NCBI GenBank assembly: GCA_051294375.1
Contig: CM119271.1
Location: 7,802,162-7,866,161 of the forward strand
Source: Paraspadella gotoi
Lineage: Eukaryota; Chaetognatha
Direction of reading: 5' to 3'
DNA length: 64,000 nt
Shown piece by piece: positions 46,484-57,000 of the stretch (within the stretch, counting starts at the first letter, position 1; every line of letters begins with the position of its first letter). The translations under genes were made by a program, and so were the position numbers. The notes beneath the pieces were generated by a model. The model saw only the letters and a program-made list of their open reading frames with translations, made no database searches and was not told the DNA's origin.

Positions 46484-46912
46484 TCAAATTAGAAGTATAT
46501 TTTTTCGCACATTTTTAATCTGTCTGTAAATATTTTCATAAACTTACACTAACTCCCTTACCACTTTTTCTTTTTCTCTCCCTTCCTCCCCTCCCGAATC
46601 CCTCGTTTCTCCACTCGCAGCAACGCCTTCACCCCAATTTTCTGGTCTCCTAAGTCCGTTTCTCTTTATTTCCCTCCTTCCATCTTCTTTTACTTTCTTT
46701 TTTTTTTTCTCTTTTTTCTTTCTCTTTTCTTTTTTTTTTTTCTCTTTTTTCTCCCGGGAATTTTTTTCCTTCACCCTAATGTTGTCTTGTTTCTTTTTTT
46801 TTTTTTTTCTCCATGATTCGAAAAGGGAAAAATCTTTTGTTTTTTCTCCTTCGCTTTCGCCGATCCACATCTCACTCTCTCCTCTTTCTTCCGCTGACTT
46901 TCTGACTCCTCT

Positions 46913-46972
<60 letters not shown>

Positions 46973-47609
46973 CGCAGCGCCTTTTTGTTCACTTTCCATA
47001 ACAGAGATTTCCCCCATTTTAAAATATCTCGGTATCACTTTTTTCACCATCTCTCCCCCTCACCAACTCCCTCCACCTCACAGGAAAGGCATTGATTGGA
47101 ACACCTTGAGGACTCGCCCACTTGGTCACGCGTTGACGATTAGTTATCAAGACGGGACAGTCGCTCGGGAGGAGAGGGAGGAGGAGGAGGCAGGAGGAGG
47201 AGGAGCGACGGAGGAGGATTGAGCTGGGGCGACACACGACCGGAAGGGCATTTCCCGCGAGCCGAGGGAAAGTTCCAAACAAAAGGGCAACGCAGCTGGT
47301 GAGGACAACGGGCTGAGAAGCGAGAAGGTAACATGAAAGGACGCGTTATCGTGCATAAGGCAGTCTAATAAAAAATAACCTAAATGAAAGGGCACGGTCC
47401 GAGCAGCAACCATTATAAATTAGAGAAAAAGGGCAATCTGTACAGAATTATTTTTCTGACGCTACAGTCTAAATGATAGAGCAGCACAGACGTTGTCAAT
47501 GGCCATTGATCGTGCGGGGAGGGACATTAACGTGTTATTCAATTTATTGTTTTGAAAATAAAATGTGTATTAGAAAATATTCTAGATACTCTTCTTTTAG
47601 TTTATTTAG
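46484..47609. other. Pyrimidine-rich region, no gene recognised
   Basis: Plus strand is strongly pyrimidine-rich from 46.55 to 47.09 kb with a CT repeat at 46,912-46,972. It then turns abruptly purine-rich (GAGGAGGAGG at 47.17-47.22 kb). No exon supported. Confidence 0.5.
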
Positions 47610-47691
47610 GCGCTTGATAGCGCCATCGCCGGGGCTTTGCTGTCGTCTCGGTCTTGCCTCTTAATTCTCCCGCACCTTATTTCTACAAGAG
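47610..47691 (+). CDS. Candidate exon 1 of an unidentified plus-strand gene
   Basis: An 82-bp open block between an AG (TTTATTTAG at 47,608-47,609) and a consensus donor (CAAGAG/GTGAGT). The frame that fits the next block encodes ALDSAIAGALLSSRSCLLIL and continues hydrophobic. It ends in phase 1, and the next block starts with two bases as required. The 108-bp intron between is a CT repeat. No homology recognised; it could be chance. Confidence 0.25.
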
Positions 47692-47745
47692 GTGAGTTCC
47701 CCTCCTCTCTCTCTCTCTCCTCTCTCTCTCTTACTCTTCTCTCTC

Positions 47746-47780
<35 letters not shown>

Positions 47781-47799
47781 TAAATCATCCTTTTTTCAG

Positions 47800-48233
47800 A
47801 TGCGAAACCCGCCCCTTCGACGCCGCACCGCGCCAACGCTCCTATAACGGGCGCCAACCGGTTCCTCGCCGGCGCCAACGGACATCGTTCGCGGCGCCAA
47901 AAGAGACGATTTGCGGCACGCGACGATGAGCGCGGCGCCTTCAAAGGCCTCAACTCCGGTCAACGGGCCATTCTCCTCAAACAGAACACGGAGGTTATTC
48001 GCATCGCCGAAAAAGGCCACATCAGGTTATAACAGTGCATGGTGACAACGGATGACAGAAATGAATTAATCGAGAGCGGAAATACGTCAAATTACCCAGA
48101 GGGAAAATCACCACTAATGTTGATGACATCGAAAGGACGACACAGTAATGATGGACGATTCGCTTATTTGACAATCAACAAGGAAGAAAAGAAGAACGAC
48201 TTCGACGACGACGACCACCGATTTCAACTCTAA
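47800..48233 (+). CDS. Candidate exon 2 of an unidentified plus-strand gene, one in-frame stop
   Basis: Starts after a strong acceptor (ATCCTTTTTTCAG). One frame is open for 76 codons, meets a TAA at 48,030-48,032, then stays open in the same frame for 66 more codons to 48,233. The second part contains LIESGNTSNYPEGKS and ends in an acidic DFDDDDHRFQL. The first part is GC-rich and basic (GHRSRRQKRRFAARDDERG). The opposite strand of 47,796-48,020 is also open and looks as protein-like, so strand is uncertain. The first 90 bp contain four GGCGCCAA-type words. No domain recognised. Confidence 0.3.
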
Positions 48234-48499
48234 ACCTTCTGAGCTAAAAGAAGTTCTATTTTTTTTAGACCTTTTTTTTTTTTGCCCATGTTTGTCAGTT
48301 TCATTTCATGTAATTTGGATGGTTCGCTATCGCGCTCTCGTGAACGATAATAAACAACGCGAAGAATAGCAAGAATTAGAAGGCGTGCGCGTGAATTTGA
48401 AATTGCACCATTTTTGCTGAAATCAATTTTTTTAGAAACAAATCCCTTTTTTTTTTCTCTCTAGCATGCTCCTTAATCAAAAATGATAACGTTTTGTTT

Positions 48500-48711
48500 T
48501 CAAACTTTCTGGCATGGGAAAGATCTATTGGTCATCGAAAACAAAACAAATAGAGCCAATCGCCGTGAAGAGAAAATGAACGATTTACCCGAATTAAACT
48601 TCTTCCTCAGATTCACCAATTCGCTTCTTCGGGAACGACACCAGGCAGGTCTTGGCGAGTACTGGTGTAACGGTGGCCGCCCTTCACGGCCGGGCACTTC
48701 GTCGGTTCGGA
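48500..48711 (-). CDS. Candidate minus-strand exon O, no recognised domain
   Basis: Strong acceptor (CATTCCTCCTCCTCTCCAG, AG at 48713-48712) and a frame open through 48,500, beginning RTDEVPGREGRPPLHQ. Entry phase 1 matches block N upstream. The donor is unclear (a weak GTGAAT lies near 48,617), so the end is not fixed. The plus strand is also open here (48,483-48,818). Confidence 0.2.
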
Positions 48712-48818
48712 CTGGAGAGGAGGAGGAATGTATGAGAGAAGATGAGAGGAGGAAGAGTCGAGGAAGGAAAGCAGAGGAGGAGGAGGAGCGCAAGGACTTG
48801 GCCCTCCAGGATGCATGA

Positions 48819-49319
48819 AGACTTGCCATCGATATGAGGCATCTGGGCCAGGCAGCAAAACCAAGACATCAGCCTTTCAACGAATCAGGTGGCATTAATG
48901 TCTTGTTTTCACTCTCTCTCTCTTCTCTTCCTCTCTCCTCTCTCTCTCTCTCTCTCCTCTCATCATCTCTCCTCTCTCTCTCCTCCTCTCTCTCTCACTC
49001 TCTCTTTAGGTAGTTTTCGAAATTAGTTTTTGTTTTTCTAACCAACGTTTATTTTTTCGTTTTGCTCGTTCTAAGAATTAAATATTTGCTTGTCATGTAC
49101 TGTGATATCATGTAATAGATCATTTTAGGGTTTTGGGCCTTTAAAAAAGTTTACAAAATTACCAAAAAAAACCAATCTTTGCCCTCTATTTTTTTAATTG
49201 AATACCGAAAAATAGTTTTACAATCAGGAAAAAAATTTGTCGCCGCAATCCTGAATTTCTTTTTTCCCGTCATTATCTCGCTCAATTGAACAAATTTGAT
49301 TTATTTTACACGTCATCCT

Positions 49320-49365
<46 letters not shown>

Positions 49366-49485
49366 TCTTTCTCTCTCTCTTTTCTCTCCTTCTACTTCTC
49401 TCTCTCTCTCTCCTCTCACCTCAATCCTCCATTTTCTAATTTTCTTTGTTTTTCACAGATTTAATTTCATTTCAAAAAACCTTAC
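48819..49485. other. CT-rich and AT-rich spacer
   Basis: Interrupted CT tracts at 48,912-49,004 and 49,322-49,425, with AT-rich sequence between. Nothing coding seen. Confidence 0.6.
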
Positions 49486-49561
49486 CGCCAAACGCCGACG
49501 CGCCAATCGCCCAGACCTTCCTCCCACGCAGGGCGCAATCTGTCACTTCCGGCGTTGAGAC
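49486..49561 (-). CDS. Candidate minus-strand exon N, no recognised domain
   Basis: 76 bp between an AG at 49563-49562 and a good donor (GGCG/GTAAGG). Frame VSTPEVTDCALRGRKVWAIG and five more residues; phase 0 in, phase 1 out. GC-rich like the receptor exons. The upstream sequence has a moderate pyrimidine content. Confidence 0.25.
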
Positions 49562-50157
49562 CTCGACCGATGCAGGTAGTGGGAAGAAGAGGTAGGAAGA
49601 GGGAAGAGGAGGAGGAGAGTGAGGAGCGAGGGGAGAGTGAAGGGGAAAAAGCGAGAGGAAAGGAGGGAAAGAACAAGGAGGGAAAAGAAGGGGAAAAAGG
49701 AAGGAGCTGAGATCAGTTGGGCTAACAGGAAATAAAAAAGCATTGAAAAAAAAAAAAAGGGAATGATAATCCAATATATTTGTCATTATAATTTATATAG
49801 TACTAATTATTCATAATGTAAGGAAATAAAAAAATAAGAAACATTTAAAAAATTATTTTTGAGAGAGAAAATAAAACGGGGTTGAAAATACCTTCAAGGA
49901 GGAAAAGAGAAAGAGAGACTGAGAGAGAGCAGATAATGAATCGACGTCTCGAACACGGATTTTTTGGGGAAGAAAAGATCTTTTCAACCTCCGGCTCTTC
50001 GCGAAAAAGCGAGACAGAGAGACCAGAGTCGAAAGAGAAAAGAGAAAAGAGCAGGGTAGAGCGACAGACATATTACTTGTTCCAACACTCGCTCACTGTT
50101 TCAATGTTCAGGCTCGACTGATTTTCGGCGATGCAGGGACGAGGAAAAAGTTCTCAC

Positions 50158-50258
50158 CCCGGGAGTCTCACGGCAGCGAGTCGTCGGCTTGTAGTCTGAG
50201 TTCACGGTGAGCTCAATGTCTTCAGATCTGGCGGATTTGGGAACGGTCCAAAATTTGT
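50158..50258 (-). CDS. Candidate minus-strand exon L, no recognised domain
   Basis: 101 bp; AG at 50260-50259 and donor CCCGGG/GTGAGA. The frame KFWTVPKSARSEDIELTV continues to RCRETPG. Phase 1 in, phase 0 out, compatible with blocks M before and N after. The other two frames have stops or no sense composition. The acceptor lacks a strong pyrimidine tract. Confidence 0.27.
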
Positions 50259-51880
50259 CTGGTTTCATAGACATAGTTGAATAGGTCGTTAACAAGCAAA
50301 ATTATACTTTACCCTTGTGACTCGGCCTGGGCATGATAGGATTTACGCCGCGTTTACATTAAAACCAATTAACACAAAACTGCGGCTGGGCGAATAACAC
50401 GGCTCTCCTTCTATTTACTTTTTTCGGTCTCAACAAACATTTTTACGATTACTGAAACCTGTTATTCTCTTATTGAGATATGATGGTGAGATTCTGTTAC
50501 TCTAGCTTTTTCTAACTCCATGGCTAAAGAAATTTTGCGGAGCAATAAAAAAAAATGTTAAGACTCCGGATGGAGCAACATATGGCAACCTCTCTCTTCT
50601 CTCCTCTTCTCTCTTTCTCTCTCTCTCCTCTCTCTCTCTCTTCTCTCTCTCTCTAAACTCTCTTCTCTTCCTCCCCTCTCTCTCCTTGACTTGATATAAT
50701 ATTTTAAGCGAGTTTAGGAAATAAATCAAACGTAACGATCCAGAAAGAATTCCGGTTATTCTTTGAATTCTATTCCTGTGTGTTTTTAAATGGCCTCAGA
50801 ACCCCTTCTTTTTTTTCTTCTTTGCGGGTAACCCTAGTTCTTTTTGTTGGTTTTAGTTACTTTAAAATACTCAAAATAAAAGAGCCTCAGTATTAATGAA
50901 TTAATCGTGATCGATTCGATATTAGAAGCGTTTTCATTTTTTTTTCATTCGCTAGCATTTTCTGAACGCTTGCCAGGATCTTGTTATATTATTATTAGAA
51001 TATTCTATTCAAAGGCCTAAATATTTATATATGTAGATTTAGTAACAATTCGGGTGATCATTATATTCATTTTCACAAATTTTTGATTATTCTAAAAAAA
51101 AAAATTTCTCTATCCATTTCTACTTCTTGGTTATTTTTACCGCTGCCTCCATTATTTAAAACCCTTTATGCCCCTTCCCCTTCCTTAGGCGATGACCCTC
51201 AACGGGTTCCCCCCCTCCCAATCCTTTCCATGGGGTCTCAAGTGAACGGCTTCTTCGCAGCCCTCTCGTCCACGCTACGCCGCAGGAATATTCTGCGACC
51301 GACTGGACGCCGTCGCCCCGAGCGCCTCGTGATGTCGACGGAAGACGCCAACAGACGCTCGCCAGATATTCCTTCCTGCGAGCGTCTGGAAAATGAGAGG
51401 ATGTCATTTGCGTTGATATAAAAATGATTGGTTGAAAAATAAAAAAGGTTTATCTAGCAGAATATTATATTTGGGGAAAATTATTGTAAGCGTTGTGGAA
51501 TCGTGATCGGGTTCGCGATAATGAGCGGAAGCGATTATAGCGAATATCGTAGAGAGGCGTCGGAAGAAAATAAAATGGTTTTAAAATATGACGAATTGAT
51601 GATTAAAAATAGAAAGAATGTTTTTCACAAGACAATGTTTAAGAAAATACGATTGTTTTTCCAAATCTCTAAGGAGTTTAATTTTTTTAAAACAACATGC
51701 TCTAGACGTCCCTATCGGTTGTGAGCGAAAAGATTTTCGTAAGATTAACAATAATAATAAAATATAAATGAGATTTGAAAAACGAAAATCGAAATTCGAA
51801 TTTCATATTGATGTTCGTCCGTGTCCATGTTCGTTTCGATAATTCCAAAATCAATTTTTCCCATTTTTTTTTTTTCTCAC
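50259..51880. other. Spacer between candidate exons
   Basis: AT-rich, with an interrupted CT tract (50,590-50,690) and a GC-richer block at 51,170-51,415 that is open on both strands but has no recognised domain. Confidence 0.5.
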
Positions 51881-51983
51881 TCATAAGACGCAAATCGCTT
51901 TCGTTGACAATCATACTGTTGTGGTCGGTCACAACAGGAATACGACTTGGGACGCCCACGTTACCCGACCTATGATAGGATAC
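51881..51983 (-). CDS. Candidate minus-strand exon M, no recognised domain
   Basis: 103 bp; acceptor TTTTTTTCAAAATTAG (AG at 51985-51984) and donor ATGA/GTGAGA. The frame reads VSYHRSGNVGVPSRIPVVTD and continues HNSMIVNESDLRLM. Phase 0 in, phase 1 out, matching block L. Could be a 5' exon of the receptor or another gene; nothing Ig-like is visible. Confidence 0.27.
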
Positions 51984-52482
51984 CTAATTTTGAAAAAAAT
52001 ACTAACCTTAATTGAGTCTCTCATTGTGGACCTAATCATGAACCTAATTTGACCCAATATTCGCCGTCGATTATTCAAATGTCATTATGGGTTGACCGGA
52101 CCCGAATCAAAGGACGACAAGGCGACCGCTTTTCGGAACCTGGATAAAATAAATACGAAACTCTTATGTTTTTCTTTTGTGATATGTGTGTTGTAAAGAT
52201 ACCTTTAATGTGTCATAATCAGTATTAAATTAATGTATGTATAATAATATTGCGTACAGCACTATGGCGTTTTCCGTTCTTGGCAAAATAGAGTGTGCCT
52301 ACAAAGTAGAAAGTGTATTTTCGGCGGTTGACATCGTTTTCACTCTCTCTCTCTCTCCTCCTACTGAATACCATCTCTCTCTCCCTCTTTTTTACCTACT
52401 CTGCTGCTTCTTTCTCTCTCTCTCTCCTCACCCATCCGGTCAATTTTCTCTCTTGTACCGTCATTCCTGTAAGTTTTTTCAG

Positions 52483-52609
52483 ATACTCGGTCACGGTACA
52501 ACATTTATCACAACAAAGTTCTAATGATGAGGAATATGCATACTGTCCCTTTGAAGTAGAAGTTCGGGATGCAGCTATAAAGAGCGCGTGGATCAAACTT
52601 GTGCCTTAA
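52483..52609 (+). CDS. Candidate plus-strand terminal exon
   Basis: A good acceptor (CCTGTAAGTTTTTTCAG) is followed by an open frame ending ...EYAYCPFEVEVRDAAIKSAW and IKLVP, then TAA at 52,607 and an AATAAA at 52,627. That combination is what a last coding exon looks like. The acidic-to-amphipathic C-terminus is protein-like, but I do not recognise the family, and no upstream partner exon was established. Phase 2 entry. Confidence 0.3.
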
Positions 52610-52632
52610 TTTTTATTCGCGCACGTAATAAA

Positions 52633-54037
52633 GTAAAAACAATAGGAACAAATATTTACAAAGATAAATGCCACCCGGTTTCCCTCTGTAAACGTTGTAT
52701 TTTTTTTTAAAAAATTGTAAGTATGATTTGAGCATAAAAATCTATTTTTTAAAGAATAGTTAAAATAAAGATTTTTAAATAAACGTTATAAAATACAAAT
52801 TCAACCCCAAAACAAAATAAACCCAAAAAAAAAAAAGATAAAATAACAATAAATAAAAAATTTTTCAATCAGAATTTGAACAAAATGAAATATCCCAAAA
52901 AAAAAAAATTATTTTTTAAACATTGTATGAATTTAAAAAAATTATATAGTAATTTTACTAACAAAGACAGTAATAATAATAATACCCCAATACGTCAAAA
53001 AAAATTGTCGAGAAAAACAAATGACTGTCTGTTCCTGTTTGTGTCTGTAAAATCCCTCACTAACAAACCCCCCCCCAAAATAAAAAAAAATTTTTAAATG
53101 AGATGCATTGCTTTGGTACCAATTATGCATTGGAATATTTAATAGCGTTAAGTGTAAAACAGTATAATACTGTTCGAAGTTGTGACTGACATTGATAAAA
53201 ACATACTCTCATTTACAGTGAAAATTTTCCATAGAAGATCGCCAAATTATAAAACACACAAGAAACTCACCGTTCAAATACAACCCCGATAAATATTTAT
53301 CATTTAATTTCTCGTCGCAAGACAAAGAAGAATACAATGTGCATTACGATCGAAATAAATGAAGTGCCATATTAATGAGGTTAGAGATGCGAAAAAAAAG
53401 GAAGAGATAAAAATCAAATAAAATTGTTATACCTTTGCACGCACAGCTATTATTTTTTACAGTTGACCTCGGTACGCATGTTTTTATTACTAACTTTCGA
53501 GAGGCGCACCGAGTTAGATATGATTACGAGAAAGAAGAGTATGTAGAGAATGAGGGAAAGAGAGAGAGAGATGAGTGAAGTGGTTAAATTAAAAAAAAGT
53601 TTGGACGTCCCAGCTCGTGCTGTTCGTATAGAAAGATAAGAATAATTTGGCGTTTTCTCGGTGGTACACGAGAAAAAAAAAACTGCATATCAGACGTAAT
53701 CAGTGATAGGGCCTGTTTTGCGTTTTTTATTCTTGTTAGGGGTGGTCGTTATTTATTGCTTTTTTTTCAACGATCGAAATGTGATTTTTTATTCGAATTA
53801 TTCAATTCATTAGCAAGAAAGAAAAGAGAAAAAACAAGGTACTAGGTCTCATCTTTAACAGAGGAGTCAAAAGCGAGTGACAAAGTGTTTCCACTCTCGT
53901 CTGATAATTATCAAGAGTTCATGTAATTTCCGTTAAAAAACTATCCAAATCGCCGGGATCTGTATGAAATAACAGGTTTTTCGTTAGTCCTTTTTTTGGT
54001 AAATATTTACTTTTTTTGAGTATATAAGGACAGAGGT
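52633..54037. other. AT-rich region, no gene seen
   Basis: Long A and T runs, short unique stretches, a GA tract at 53,556-53,572. No supported exon. Confidence 0.6.
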
Positions 54038-57000
54038 CCGCCAGCGGGGTCGCTTCTTCCGCGGGAAAATGGCGAGCGCAGCCACACGCACTGAAGACAC
54101 AGAGAAAAATGAGAAGCCGCGCGCTTTTCTTAACACGGTAAGGAGATGGAAACACAAAAACATTGAGATACTCATGAATATTAAATATTGAAATTGGATT
54201 AATAGAGGGGTTATTTTTGATCTGCATTCAGGAACGATTGGTTAGATGAGATGTTATTGTGCGAGGATGTGCAAAGTATATTCTGGTGTGTAGTTTGTGT
54301 TTTGCAATGGTGAACGTGATGTATGTGAGATAGAGATAAAACACTTTTTGAGTTATCCTGATTTGGACGGACAGGAGAGACCGCAGAAGAAAAAAAGTGA
54401 AATGAAGAGATTGTATAACATAACGTAAATAAACCGATTGTAATTTGAATATATCGGAGAGTTACAATGTTTTAAAGAAACCTGGATAAAAAATTTTATA
54501 TATTTTTTTTTTAAAATTGTAAAAACAAGTTTATCAAACAACGCCAAAGAGATTAGTATGCTTGTGTTTCTTTTCATTCGTGTTTCACCCAGTAAACTTG
54601 TTTCTTATACAAGGCAGTAGTAAAGAAGCGAACCGCGAAACCCTTATATCACTCGTTTCAGGTTTCTCAATTACAAGAGATCAACTACATTCGGTCAAAC
54701 CATTAATTCCTCTCCTTCTACTTTAGCATAAATTAATATCATATATTTATCTCCCACCTCCTTCTTTATATATACTAGATGTTATCTAAGTTGCCACCAA
54801 TTCTCTTTATCTTTTTCCTTTCCGTTGTGGGCATACTGTCTCATTCTTGCTGTATTTTTTATTTATATATAAAATGGCAACTCACACCCACTCGCTTTTC
54901 TCGCGCTCTTCTTCTGATACTATATAAAACTATATCCTTTTTTTTTCCGATATATATTTCGTGACTTTACTATAATATTTCAAATACTCTCTTCTCTTGA
55001 TTAATTCCTCTTCTCTTTATCTTTTTCTTCTTAACCTAGAATGGCGTCTCTGGCGGGTATAAGTTTTCCCGAGGTTGAGAATCCGTGTTTCCCGCTTATT
55101 ATACACCTGTATCAACTGACTAAAGGCTGCGAGACTGGAGAATGACTGCAGAAGAAATAACCTGAATACGAGTCCAGATGATTGATACCTCCCGATAGGA
55201 TGAAGGCTCTAGGTATTATTTTGGAGACAACCTGGTCCTGTTAGGACTCGTTCGTCTCAAGACTGATATCCAGCTGTCCAGCCTATAGACGGATCGCGAG
55301 ATGATTCACCGGGGATTTGTGCGAGAGAGAGAGGGAGATGAGGGTGATGCGAGAGAGAGACGCATCGAGAGAGACGAGAGAAGAGAGAGAGATGATAAAA
55401 AATGTCAAGTTGTATGTTAAAAATATCGCTTTAGAATCTGGAAGGCAAACAAAACCGAAACAACAACAAAACCGAGATCAAAAAACATCGCAAACTAAAA
55501 TAATTAAAGTACACGTCACATTTTGGATAGCTTCTTCGACACCAATAGCTCAACACATTTTAGTCCCAGTACCCGGTAAGTTGTGAGTACAAGTAATCTG
55601 CTTACATGAGCGATCTCCTATATTTTCCTACAGTAGACTCTTCTAGTCCTCACGTACGCTGAAAGGCAATTTTAGCAGAGCGTCCGCAAAGAAAGGAAAA
55701 CAGTTTACTGGTGTTGGAAAGATTTCTTAGCACATACACTTTGGGACCAAACCAATATCCACATTATGCTGTTCAGTGGAAGAGCAGGGAAGAGCGTATT
55801 AATTTGTAACGAGAATATATTAACATAAAATTATCGCGAAGGGAGGTGCGCGCTTGGTGAGTCGCCGGGGATGTGCGACTGAGACGGTCTGTGGCGAATT
55901 CGACCCCGCGAGAAAGACTGGCTTCCGTTTTCAGAGGCTGTAGGACTAGAGCGCCTGGGCTATGGAACGAGGTTCGAAAAGCGCTGGGACGATGATATGG
56001 CGGGGGCGGAAGCTGAACCATTGAGAGAGATCTCGCGTACCCTCCTGTGTTTCGGGCAATAATACGCTTCATCAGTGGGGAAGAGTGGAGAGAAAGGAGT
56101 TCAATTAAAGGTTCCGGTTTTACTGCAATTTGAGGCGAAAGGCGTGGTATTGAGACGGAAAATCGAGGAGGAAGTTGCAAGCTTGAAAAAGCATACAAAA
56201 AGCAAGTCTTTTGTCAAAGAGATTTTTCTTTGGTTTTCTTTGTCTCTCACTCTCTTTCTCTCTCTCTCTCTCCTCTTGTTTCTCTACTCGTACCTCACTC
56301 ATAAGCCTGCCTCCATCATCGTGCTACATACATCTCAGTCTCTCTCTCCTTGGAACGAAAAATAAAAGAGAACTGAAAGTTCCCCGTAATACGGAACGTT
56401 CTCTAACGTTTTTTTGTGTGGTATATAAAATAATTATAACGTTGCCTAGAATCAGGCACGTTCGGCGGACGGGCCGCGGTTATTGGCCGGACACGTTGCA
56501 TTACTGAACCGAGAAAACTACGCATGAACACTCTAAACATCAGAAAACCAACTCTACTCGAAAATCGAACTTTACCACTAAAACATCCCTCATTTCACCC
56601 CGCCACCACCTCCTCCCCGCCGCCTCTGGCAATCAAAATGAATAAGAGGGAGATGGTCTACTCCAGTTATTTAGTTAAACATAACATGACCTAAATTTTT
56701 GTTTTGCCCCCCATTGTAGCTCGGGCTTTTGCTCCGGCAAAAGTTACGAATAGATTAACGAGGACGGTATTTCCAAATGCGGTTGCGCTCGGTCTTGGCG
56801 AGGCTGTCAGGGACAAGAATACAATCTCTTTTCTTCGCCTCTCCTGCGCCAGTGTGTCCCTATATTATCCTTACTAGTGACCTTCAGAGTGAGTGTTTGT
56901 TACCAGCTGCGCCATGCACTGCATTCGAGGTCGTATTATTCCTTATAGTTTTTAGATTTTCTGAATGGCGGCGCTTGCAGATTCCCATTAGATTTTTTTG

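Noticed and set aside
48600-48720. Ig-like GEYWC motif on the plus strand
   Set aside because: Only this short motif resembles an Ig F strand. No partner cysteine or tryptophan in frame, and the strand is opposite to the receptor.
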